This document shows, in pieces, positions 1-6,720 of a stretch of DNA of 64,000 nucleotides. The notes below the pieces were generated by a model. That model saw nothing but the letters and a program-made list of their open reading frames with translations. It searched no databases and was not told where the DNA came from. Numbering within the stretch: the stretch's first letter is position 1; each line of letters begins with the position of its first letter. Both the position numbers and the translations under genes were made by a program. Source of the DNA: Flavobacteriales bacterium (lineage in GTDB: Bacteria; Bacteroidota; Bacteroidia; Flavobacteriales_E; Vicingaceae); the NCBI GenBank assembly GCA_015075325.1, contig JABTUP010000007.1:1-64000 (forward strand), written 5' to 3'.

Positions 1-115
1 ATTCATCTCCATTAAATATAGTTGTTTCAGTATGGTATTTATTGTCGTTTTTAATGATTGTAGCTAGAAGTTCGTCTAGCTCTGATTTGTTAAGCCAAAT
101 TACAAATGGAGTCAT
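1..115 (-). CDS. Partial unknown protein, cut by the left window edge
   Basis: On the minus strand an ATG at 113-115 opens a reading frame that runs off the window after 38 codons. The visible N-terminus begins MTPFVIWLNKSELDELLATI and is followed by a hydrophilic stretch (KNDNKYHTETTIFNGDE). No family is recognised from so little sequence. It is divergent from the XRE-type regulator gene that starts at 252, with 136 bp between the two starts, so the regulator might control it; that is inference only. Confidence 0.45.
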   Translation of the reverse strand, partial: MTPFVIWLNKSELDELLATIIKNDNKYHTETTIFNGDE

Positions 116-251
116 AGTATTTTGTTAATTAGTTATTTTTGTTACTTTTAGATTCTTAAAAGTAGAATTAATTTTAATATAAAATGAAAAAATATTGCAA
201 TTATTGAAATATTTTTTCAAAAATTAAGAATAGCAACCTAATACAAACATT

Positions 252-524
252 TTGAAAACAAATAGTGAGATTCTAAAAAAGATAAAACAAGCTAGACTTA
301 TAAAAGAAATTAGCCAAGAACAAATGGCTAAAAAGTTGATGATTTCTTCACCAACATACTCTCGATTTGAGAGAGGAATTTCCAAAATAAATATTGATTT
401 GCTACAAAAAATATCAACAATTTTAGATGTCGAATTTGTTTTAAATCCGCCATCAGAAACACTTAAAAATATGGTTCAAGAAGATATGAACCTTATCTTT
501 CTATTAAAGACACAAATGGTTTAG
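252..524 (+). CDS. XRE/Cro-type helix-turn-helix regulator, apparently frameshifted
   Basis: A 90-residue product with an N-terminal HTH_3/XRE DNA-binding domain (about residues 8-62): the pattern IKQARLIKEISQEQMAKKL, then a recognition helix around SSPTYSRFERG and a closing helix NIDLLQKISTILDV, is typical of the Cro/C1 fold. The start is TTG at 252. The frame stops early at 522-524, but a different frame continues with coherent coding sequence to a stop at 620-622 (see the entry at 465-622). Loss of one A from the run at 465-469 would explain the break. If intact, the protein would be about 123 residues with an acidic, coiled C-terminal helix. Target genes are unknown; the divergent gene at 1-115 is the obvious candidate. 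Confidence 0.6.
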   Translation: MKTNSEILKKIKQARLIKEISQEQMAKKLMISSPTYSRFERGISKINIDLLQKISTILDVEFVLNPPSETLKNMVQEDMNLIFLLKTQMV

Positions 525-622
525 AAGAAAAAATTGAAGCAGTTGTAAGGTTATTAGAAAAACAACAAAAAGTGAATACTGTGCTTTTAAAGCATTTGAG
601 AGATATGCTAAAAAATAAATAG
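465..622 (+). pseudogene. Out-of-frame 3' part of the XRE regulator gene
   Basis: In the -1 frame relative to the regulator, the sequence reads KYGSRRYEPYLSIKDTNGLE, then EKIEAVVRLLEKQQKVNTVL, then LKHLRDMLKNK, ending at a TAG at 620-622. The amphipathic heptad-like pattern and lack of stops look like real coding sequence joined to the HTH domain before a one-base loss in the A-run at 465-469. It has no start codon of its own. It could be a genuine mutation, a sequencing error in a homopolymer, or, less likely, a programmed -1 frameshift. Confidence 0.5.
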
Positions 623-698
623 CATATCAATTTTTTTCTAAATAATAATTATTTGCAATTTTTAACAAACCAAAAGAAATTTACTTTTTCATAAATCC

Positions 699-706
699 TA
701 TATTTG
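699..706 (+). promoter_or_regulatory. Candidate Bacteroidota -7 element for the bamD operon
   Basis: TATATTTG matches the Bacteroidota -7 consensus TAnnTTTG. It ends only 4 nt before the bamD ATG, so if used it would give an almost leaderless transcript. No convincing -33 TTG was seen. Confidence 0.4.
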
Positions 707-710
707 CCGA

Positions 711-1520
711 ATGTTAAAAATCAAGTCTTTCGTAATTTTCAGTTCACTTTTATTTCTATTTGGTTGTAGTAAATACCAACGTTTGCTCAAAAGCGATGAT
801 TATAACGCAAAGTATGAAGCAGCAATTGATTTATATGAAAGAGGTAAATATGAAAGAGCACTTCCGCTTTTAGAAGAACTTACACCACTATTTAGAGGAA
901 CAGATAAAGCAGAAAAAATATATTATTACTACTGCTATACCAATTACAACCTTGATTTTCTTTACGAAGCAGCTTATCACTTTAAAAGTTTTTCAAATAC
1001 ATTCCCTACAAGTAAACACGTTGAAGAAGCATTTTTTATGAGTGGATATTGTAAGTATTTGCTATCCCCAATTTCTTCTTTAGACCCAACAGATACTTAT
1101 AACGCTATTAACGAATTACAGTTGTTTGCAAACACTTATCCCGAACATAAATTGCTTGATTCAACCAATGTGCTGATGGATAAATTACGTAGCAAATTAG
1201 AAGATAAATCGTTTAATAATGCTAAACAATATTATCATATCTATGATTATAAAGCTGCAATTATTGCTTTAAACAATACTTTAAGAGATTTTCCAGATAC
1301 CAAATACAGCGAAGAAATAGCGTTATTACTTGTAAAATCGAACTACTACTTAGCTGTAAATAGTATAAAAGAAAAAAAGTTGCAAAGATTTAACGAAACT
1401 ATCGAAGCTTATCTTAACTTTGTCGACTCTTATAAAGAGAGTAAGTATTTAAAAGAAGCCGAAAGTTTATATACCAAAGCTATAGAACAGAAAAACAAGA
1501 TATTAAAAGAAAACCTTTAG
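711..1520 (+). CDS. bamD: Outer-membrane assembly lipoprotein BamD
   Basis: A 269-residue lipoprotein of the BAM complex, which folds and inserts beta-barrel proteins in the outer membrane. A signal peptide with a lipobox (LLFLFGC, Cys about residue 19) is followed by a TPR-like solenoid: YEAAIDLYERGKYERALPLLEEL, then helices with FPTSKHVEEAFFMSGYCKY and FPDTKYSEEIALLLVKSNYY. Length and repeat pattern fit Bacteroidota BamD (YfiO). It opens an operon in which rpoZ follows by 3 nt, then coaBC, a DUF4835 gene and recN. This gene order is common in Bacteroidota and supports the call. Confidence 0.93.
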   Translation: MLKIKSFVIFSSLLFLFGCSKYQRLLKSDDYNAKYEAAIDLYERGKYERALPLLEELTPLFRGTDKAEKIYYYYCYTNYNLDFLYEAAYHFKSFSNTFPTSKHVEEAFFMSGYCKYLLSPISSLDPTDTYNAINELQLFANTYPEHKLLDSTNVLMDKLRSKLEDKSFNNAKQYYHIYDYKAAIIALNNTLRDFPDTKYSEEIALLLVKSNYYLAVNSIKEKKLQRFNETIEAYLNFVDSYKESKYLKEAESLYTKAIEQKNKILKENL

Positions 1521-1523
1521 ATT

Positions 1524-1841
1524 ATGAATTTCAAAAATACCAATGCCGAAACATCTACTGTAACTAGAAACATGAATGAAATTGAAGCAGTTACAGGTAA
1601 TATTTACGAATCTTGTGTAATTGTAGCCAAAAGATCTAATCAAATTTCTGTTGAGTTAAAAGAAGAACTTACAAGTAAATTACAAGAGTTTGCATCAAAT
1701 ACTGATAATTTAGAAGAAATTTTTGAAAACAGAGAACAAATAGAGATTTCTAGATTTTACGAAAAACTTCCAAAAACTAACGCTATTGCTCTTAAAGAAC
1801 TATTAGAAGACAAGTTGTTCTTCAAAAAACCAGAACAATAG
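1524..1841 (+). CDS. rpoZ: RNA polymerase omega subunit, Bacteroidota type
   Basis: A 105-residue protein matching the Bacteroidota RpoZ/RpoO form of the omega subunit, which helps assemble and stabilise core RNA polymerase by clamping the beta-prime subunit. The recognisable core is TGNIYESCVIVAKRSNQIS, equivalent to the NRFELVLVAAKRARQ region of classical omega, followed by an acidic helical tail ending EDKLFFKKPEQ. It lies between bamD (3-nt gap) and coaBC (14-nt gap), its usual place in this phylum. Sequence similarity to proteobacterial omega is weak, so context contributes much of the confidence. Confidence 0.88.
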   Translation: MNFKNTNAETSTVTRNMNEIEAVTGNIYESCVIVAKRSNQISVELKEELTSKLQEFASNTDNLEEIFENREQIEISRFYEKLPKTNAIALKELLEDKLFFKKPEQ

Positions 1842-1855
1842 CATCTTTTTTCTAA

Positions 1856-3052
1856 ATGATAAAGGGCAAAAACATACTCCTCGGTATTTCAGGAAGTATT
1901 GCCTCTTATAAAATTACTATTTTAGTACGTTTACTAAAAAAAGCAGGAGCCAATGTAAAAATTGTAATGACTCCAGCCGCTAAAGAATTTGTTACACCGT
2001 TAACTTTAGCAACATTATCCGAAAATCCAGTTTTTTCTGAGTTTTCTAATAAAACAAGTGGCGAATGGAATAGCCATGTGGAGTTAGGATTGTGGGCAGA
2101 TGTATTTTTAATTGCTCCAGCAACAGCAAATACTTTAGCAAAAATGGCAAATGGAATTTGCGATAATTTGCTTTTAGCAACCTATTTGTCGGCCAAATGC
2201 CCCATTTTTATTGCCCCTGCAATGGATTTGGATATGTATAAACACCCAACAACAAAGCGGAATATTGAAACATTAAAAACATTTGGTTATCAAATTATTG
2301 ATGCTACAGAAGGCGAATTAGCTAGTGGTTTGGTGGGAAAAGGTAGGATGGAAGAGCCTGATGCTATGTTTCAACAAATTGTTGAATTTTTTAATGCTGA
2401 TAAGCCTCTTGCCAATAAAAAAGTATTGATTACAGCTGGTCCAACTTACGAACAAATAGACCCAGTTCGTTTTATAGGAAACAATTCTTCAGGAAAAATG
2501 GGGTTGGAATTAGCAAAACAAGCCTTTAAACTTGGAGCCGAAGTTACACTGATTATTGGACCAAATCATTTGCAAATTGAGGATAAAATTTCGGTGATAA
2601 AAGTAAAATCTGCCGAAGACATGTATTTAGCTGTACATAAAAATGTAAAAAAATCGGACGTTGTTATTATGTCGGCTGCGGTTGCCGATTTTAAACCAAA
2701 AAAAGTAAGCAATCAGAAAATCAAAAAAAATAACTCAGATTTAATGGTTGAACTTGAGCCTACCAAAGATATTCTTAAGTCGGTAGGTGAAATAAAATCT
2801 AAAAAACAATTACTTGTTGGTTTTGCTTTAGAATCAATTAACGAATTAGAAAATGCTAAAGCAAAATTAAAATCCAAAAACCTTGATTTAATTGTTTTAA
2901 ACTCATTAAACGATAAGGGTGCAGGATTTGAGTTTGATACCAATCAAATAACACTTATCGATAAACGTAATAAAGTGGAAAAATTTGAGTTAAAATCTAA
3001 AGCAGCAGTTGCTATAGATATCTTTAATAAAATTGTATCTTTACTGAAATAG
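1856..3052 (+). CDS. coaBC: Bifunctional phosphopantothenoylcysteine decarboxylase/synthetase
   Basis: A 398-residue Dfp-type fusion that carries out two steps of coenzyme A synthesis: CTP-dependent coupling of phosphopantothenate with cysteine (CoaB) and FMN-dependent decarboxylation (CoaC). The N-terminal half is the flavoprotein domain, with the glycine-rich start LLGISGSIASYK, the catalytic-His region WNSHVELGLWAD and the substrate motif PAMDLDMY (a variant of PAMNxxMW usual in this phylum). The C-terminal half starts near residue 183 and has the nucleotide-binding signature AGPTYEQIDPVRFIGNNSSG and a conserved SAAVADFKP. It is the third gene of the bamD-recN operon. Confidence 0.95.
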   Translation: MIKGKNILLGISGSIASYKITILVRLLKKAGANVKIVMTPAAKEFVTPLTLATLSENPVFSEFSNKTSGEWNSHVELGLWADVFLIAPATANTLAKMANGICDNLLLATYLSAKCPIFIAPAMDLDMYKHPTTKRNIETLKTFGYQIIDATEGELASGLVGKGRMEEPDAMFQQIVEFFNADKPLANKKVLITAGPTYEQIDPVRFIGNNSSGKMGLELAKQAFKLGAEVTLIIGPNHLQIEDKISVIKVKSAEDMYLAVHKNVKKSDVVIMSAAVADFKPKKVSNQKIKKNNSDLMVELEPTKDILKSVGEIKSKKQLLVGFALESINELENAKAKLKSKNLDLIVLNSLNDKGAGFEFDTNQITLIDKRNKVEKFELKSKAAVAIDIFNKIVSLLK

Positions 3053-3076
3053 TAATTTTAATTCAAAACAGCTCTA

Positions 3077-3976
3077 ATGAAAATAATTTTTACTTTTCAA
3101 CTCATTTTATTGTTTGTTTTTCAACTAAATGCACAAGAATTAAATTGCAATGTTGAAGTAAATTCTACTCAAATTATAGGTTCTGATAAAAGTATTTTTG
3201 AAGTAATGAAAAAAAATATTTCTGAATTTGTAAACAGTAGAAAATGGACAAATCATAATTACCAAACCAATGAAAGAATAGAATGTACGATGTTGCTTAA
3301 TATTACTGAGCGACCAGATGTAAATTCATTTAAGGCAACTTTGCAAATTCAATCTCGTCGACCAGTTCATAATTCCTCATACAACTCAACACTTATTAAT
3401 CATATTGATAAAGATTTTGAATTTACTTTTAACGAATTTGAACAATTAGAATATTCTGAAAATACCTATATTTCCAATTTAACTTCAGTTGTTTCATTTT
3501 ATGTTTATATGATTTTAGCAATGGATTATGAATCGTTTGAAATAAATGGAGGTACTCCATATTTACTTAAAGCACAAACAATCGTTAGCAATGCACAAGG
3601 AGCAAATGCCACAGGTTGGAAAGCTTTTGAAGATACCAAAAACAGGTATTGGATGGTTGAAAATCATTTAAAACCAAACTATGTTCCTTTTAGAGAAGCT
3701 TTGTATAAATATCACCGTTTAGGATTTGATGTGATGTCGTCAGATTTAACAAAGGGTAGATTAGAAGTACTAAATGCCATAAAATTGCTTCAGAGTGTTT
3801 CAACATACGATCCAAACTCATTTCAACTCCAATTGTTTTTTAATGCAAAAGCCGATGAATTGGTTGAATTATTTAAAGAAGCACCAATGTCAGAAAAATC
3901 AGAAATAGTGCCTTTGCTAAATAAAATAAATCCCGCAAACTCTACTACATACGAAAAAATCAATTCTGGAAAATAA
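3077..3976 (+). CDS. DUF4835 family secreted protein
   Basis: A 299-residue protein with a Sec signal peptide ending near LNAQ. It matches the DUF4835 family, a Bacteroidota family of unknown function, found immediately upstream of recN. Recognisable segments are NRKWTNHNY-like text near residue 55, ECTMLLNITERP, and a C-terminal helical part. The stop codon lies directly against the recN ATG, so translation is likely coupled. No catalytic motif was seen. A periplasmic or outer-membrane-associated location is inferred from the signal peptide. Confidence 0.8.
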   Translation: MKIIFTFQLILLFVFQLNAQELNCNVEVNSTQIIGSDKSIFEVMKKNISEFVNSRKWTNHNYQTNERIECTMLLNITERPDVNSFKATLQIQSRRPVHNSSYNSTLINHIDKDFEFTFNEFEQLEYSENTYISNLTSVVSFYVYMILAMDYESFEINGGTPYLLKAQTIVSNAQGANATGWKAFEDTKNRYWMVENHLKPNYVPFREALYKYHRLGFDVMSSDLTKGRLEVLNAIKLLQSVSTYDPNSFQLQLFFNAKADELVELFKEAPMSEKSEIVPLLNKINPANSTTYEKINSGK

Positions 3977-5632
3977 ATGTTACTCCATTTATCTATAACT
4001 AATTATGCCATAATTGAAAAGTTAGAAATTGATTTCAATAATGGTTTTACTGTAATTACTGGCGAAACAGGTGCAGGTAAATCTATCCTTTTAGGAGCTT
4101 TGTCGCTTATTTTAGGTCAGCGGGTTGATACATCAGTTTTAAACGATAAAGAAAAAAAATGTTTAGTTGAAGGAATATTTAAAATTTCAAAAGAAAATTT
4201 CACATCATTTTTTAACGAAAATGATTTAGATTTTGAAGAAGAAACAACCATTAGAAGAGAAATTTCAACTTCGGGTAAATCAAGAGCATTTATTAATGAT
4301 ACACCAGTTAATTTAAATGTAATAAAAGATTTAGCAGAGCAACTCATTAACATACATTCGCAACATCAAAATTTACTAGTAAAAGATGGTAATTACCAAA
4401 TGGCAATTATCGATTCTTTTGCAAACATTCAAAGCAATGTAGAAGATTATAAAAAGAAATATTTGCATTACGTTTCAAAAAGAAATGAGCTAGAAAAGCT
4501 GAAAAATAACGATTGGAATTCGAAAACCGATTTGGATTTTTTAAAATTTCAAGCAAGTGAAATAGAAGTATTAAAACTTCAATTAGGCGAGCAAACTACT
4601 ATAGAAGAACAACTAAAACTTTTAAATAGTGTAGAGGACATAAAAATGGTTTTGCATCAAGCAACCAATTTATTAGTTGATAAAGAAGAAAGCATTTTGG
4701 TTAACCTTAAACAAATCATACAATCATTTTCAAAAATTAACGATTTATTACCCGAATATAAAACACTTTATGAACGATTAAATTCAGTTTCAATTGAATT
4801 AAATGATATTGCTAGAGAAGTAAATTTATTAAACGATAATACCAATTTTGATAAAGAAAATGCAGATTACCTGAATAATCGTTTAAGCAGTATTTATTCA
4901 CTAGAAAAAAAACATCGATTAAGCAATTCCGACGAATTATTAAGTTTTTTAAACGAACTGAACTACAAAATAGCTCAGATTAATTCGGCAGATGATGTGA
5001 TTTTGGATTTAGAAAAAGAAGTTGTAAAACTCGAAAGCGAATTAAGAATAATTGCAAAACAGTTAACCGAAACAAGAAAAAAAATAATTCCAAATCTTTG
5101 CCAAAAAATAACAACAAACCTTAAGGAGTTGGGAATGCCAGAAGCAACATTTAATATTCAACATCAACTCAATACCGAATTGGGCATGTTTGGAATAGAT
5201 AAAATTGAATTTTTGTTTTCAGCAAACAAAGGTTTTAATACTGTAGAAATTTATAAAGTTGCTTCTGGAGGAGAGCTTTCTAGATTAATGCTAACTTTAA
5301 AGTCGTTATTGGTAAAAAGTAAAAATTTAAGCACAATAATTTTTGATGAAATAGATACAGGTGTTTCAGGAGATATTGCTGATAAAATGGGAAATATGAT
5401 GAAACAAATGTCGGAAGATATTCAAATTTTAACCATTACTCATTTACCACAAGTAGCAGCAAAAGGGCAACAACATTTAAAAATTTATAAAACAACAAAC
5501 GATAATAAAACAGTAACCTCGTTGTCAATATTATCACCACTAGAAAAAGTAGAAGAAATTGCAAAAATGTTGAGCGGAAAAGAACTTACAAAAGCAGCAC
5601 TAGAAAATGCTAGAAATCTTATTTCAAATTAA
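3977..5632 (+). CDS. recN: DNA repair protein RecN
   Basis: A 551-residue SMC-like ATPase that acts in double-strand break repair. The N-terminal Walker A is GETGAGKS (residues 29-36). A long coiled-coil middle section separates it from the C-terminal ABC signature ASGGELSRLML and Walker B IIFDEIDTGVSG, followed by the D-loop and switch His in LTITHLPQVAA. The length is normal for the family. It starts at the base after the DUF4835 stop and closes the operon. Confidence 0.96.
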   Translation: MLLHLSITNYAIIEKLEIDFNNGFTVITGETGAGKSILLGALSLILGQRVDTSVLNDKEKKCLVEGIFKISKENFTSFFNENDLDFEEETTIRREISTSGKSRAFINDTPVNLNVIKDLAEQLINIHSQHQNLLVKDGNYQMAIIDSFANIQSNVEDYKKKYLHYVSKRNELEKLKNNDWNSKTDLDFLKFQASEIEVLKLQLGEQTTIEEQLKLLNSVEDIKMVLHQATNLLVDKEESILVNLKQIIQSFSKINDLLPEYKTLYERLNSVSIELNDIAREVNLLNDNTNFDKENADYLNNRLSSIYSLEKKHRLSNSDELLSFLNELNYKIAQINSADDVILDLEKEVVKLESELRIIAKQLTETRKKIIPNLCQKITTNLKELGMPEATFNIQHQLNTELGMFGIDKIEFLFSANKGFNTVEIYKVASGGELSRLMLTLKSLLVKSKNLSTIIFDEIDTGVSGDIADKMGNMMKQMSEDIQILTITHLPQVAAKGQQHLKIYKTTNDNKTVTSLSILSPLEKVEEIAKMLSGKELTKAALENARNLISN

Positions 5633-5640
5633 TATATTTG
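5633..5640 (+). promoter_or_regulatory. Candidate -7 promoter element
   Basis: TATATTTG fits TAnnTTTG. It begins immediately after the recN stop and lies 22 nt before the ATG of the small lipoprotein gene at 5663, a spacing that allows a short leader. The -33 element is not clear. Confidence 0.4.
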
Positions 5641-5662
5641 TAGAATTGATTTAATCATAGCT

Positions 5663-5842
5663 ATGAGTTTTAGAAATAAAATAATTTATACTATCATCAT
5701 CTCATTTGTTGTAGGTATGTTTTCGTTTTCGTGCGACCCACATAGAAGAGGACATACAGCCAGTCAGGTAGGAGCAGGTTCTGGTCAAAAATACCATAAA
5801 ACTCCTGCTTCAGCAAAAAGAAAATACAAATCTAGGTACTAA
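5663..5842 (+). CDS. Small basic lipoprotein, unknown function
   Basis: A 59-residue ORF. The first 20 or so residues form a hydrophobic signal (IIYTIIISFVVGMFSFSC) ending in a lipobox-like FSFSC, with Cys at residue 24. The mature part is short and rich in basic residues and glycine (DPHRRGHTASQVGAGSGQ, ending KRKYKSRY). It sits alone between recN and fabI, 15 nt before the fabI ATG, with its own candidate promoter. No family is recognised. The clean signal-lipobox arrangement and good spacing support it being a gene. Confidence 0.6.
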   Translation: MSFRNKIIYTIIISFVVGMFSFSCDPHRRGHTASQVGAGSGQKYHKTPASAKRKYKSRY

Positions 5843-5857
5843 TATAAAAACAATACA

Positions 5858-6673
5858 ATGTCTAACAATTTATTAAAAGGTAAAAAAGGAATTATTTTTG
5901 GTGCATTAAATTCAAATTCAATAGCTTGGAAAGTAGCTGAGTTAGCTCACGCTGAAGGTGCTGAGTTTGTGTTAAGTAATGCTCCAATTGCATTAAGAAT
6001 GGGAGAAATAAACGAACTTGCACAAAAAACAAATTCAGAAGTAATTCCTGCCGATGCAACATCAAATGAAGAGTTAGAAATTTTGTTTGACAAAACATTA
6101 GCTAAATTTGGTAAAATCGACTTTATATTACATTCAATTGGAATGTCGATGAACGTTAGAAAATCAATTCATTATACGGAAAACAACCACGAATTTTACT
6201 TGAAAGGAATGGATGTTTCTGCACTTTCTTTTCATAAAGTAATGAAAATTGCATACAAAAAAGATGCAATGAATGACTGGGGTTCAATTTTAGCATTATC
6301 TTATATTGCCGCACAAAGAGTTTTCCCTGATTATAACGACATGAGTGATGCTAAGGCTTTATTAGAATCTATTGCAAGAAATTTTGGCTACCATTTTGGT
6401 GTAAGAAATAAAGTTAGAGTTAATACCATTTCTCAATCACCAACTGCAACTACAGCTGGTAGCGGAGTAAAAGGTTTTGATGGATTTATTAGCTATGCCG
6501 AAGATATGTCGCCACTTGGAAATGCAAGTGCCCAAGATTGTGCAAACTATTGTGTAGTAATGATGTCAGATTTAACCAAGTATGTAACCATGCAAAACCT
6601 TTTCCACGATGGAGGTTTTTCTTTTACAGGGGTTAGCCATAAGGTAATGGATAAGTTTGAAAAAGGACATTAA
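5858..6673 (+). CDS. fabI: Enoyl-[acyl-carrier-protein] reductase (NADH) FabI
   Basis: A 271-residue short-chain dehydrogenase that reduces enoyl-ACP in the last step of each fatty-acid elongation cycle. It shows the FabI form of the cofactor site (GKKGIIFGALNSNSIAWKVA), the HSIGM strand and the catalytic pair Tyr-x6-Lys in YNDMSDAK. The Bacteroidota-typical FPDYNDM segment is present. A rho-independent terminator follows at 6688-6714. Confidence 0.93.
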   Translation: MSNNLLKGKKGIIFGALNSNSIAWKVAELAHAEGAEFVLSNAPIALRMGEINELAQKTNSEVIPADATSNEELEILFDKTLAKFGKIDFILHSIGMSMNVRKSIHYTENNHEFYLKGMDVSALSFHKVMKIAYKKDAMNDWGSILALSYIAAQRVFPDYNDMSDAKALLESIARNFGYHFGVRNKVRVNTISQSPTATTAGSGVKGFDGFISYAEDMSPLGNASAQDCANYCVVMMSDLTKYVTMQNLFHDGGFSFTGVSHKVMDKFEKGH

Positions 6674-6687
6674 TTTTTTCCAAAAAT

Positions 6688-6714
6688 AAGCCTTGTATTA
6701 AACAAGGCTTTTTG
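6688..6714 (+). terminator. Rho-independent terminator after fabI
   Basis: A 9-bp stem AAGCCTTGT / ACAAGGCTT with loop ATTAA, followed by a T-run, begins 14 nt after the fabI stop. It lies just upstream of the next gene. Confidence 0.85.
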
Positions 6715-6720
6715 TTACAT

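Noticed and set aside
2713-2943. Minus-strand ORFs inside coaBC and similar frames opposite other genes
   Set aside because: They mirror the codon pattern of the real gene on the other strand and have no domain, start context or promoter.
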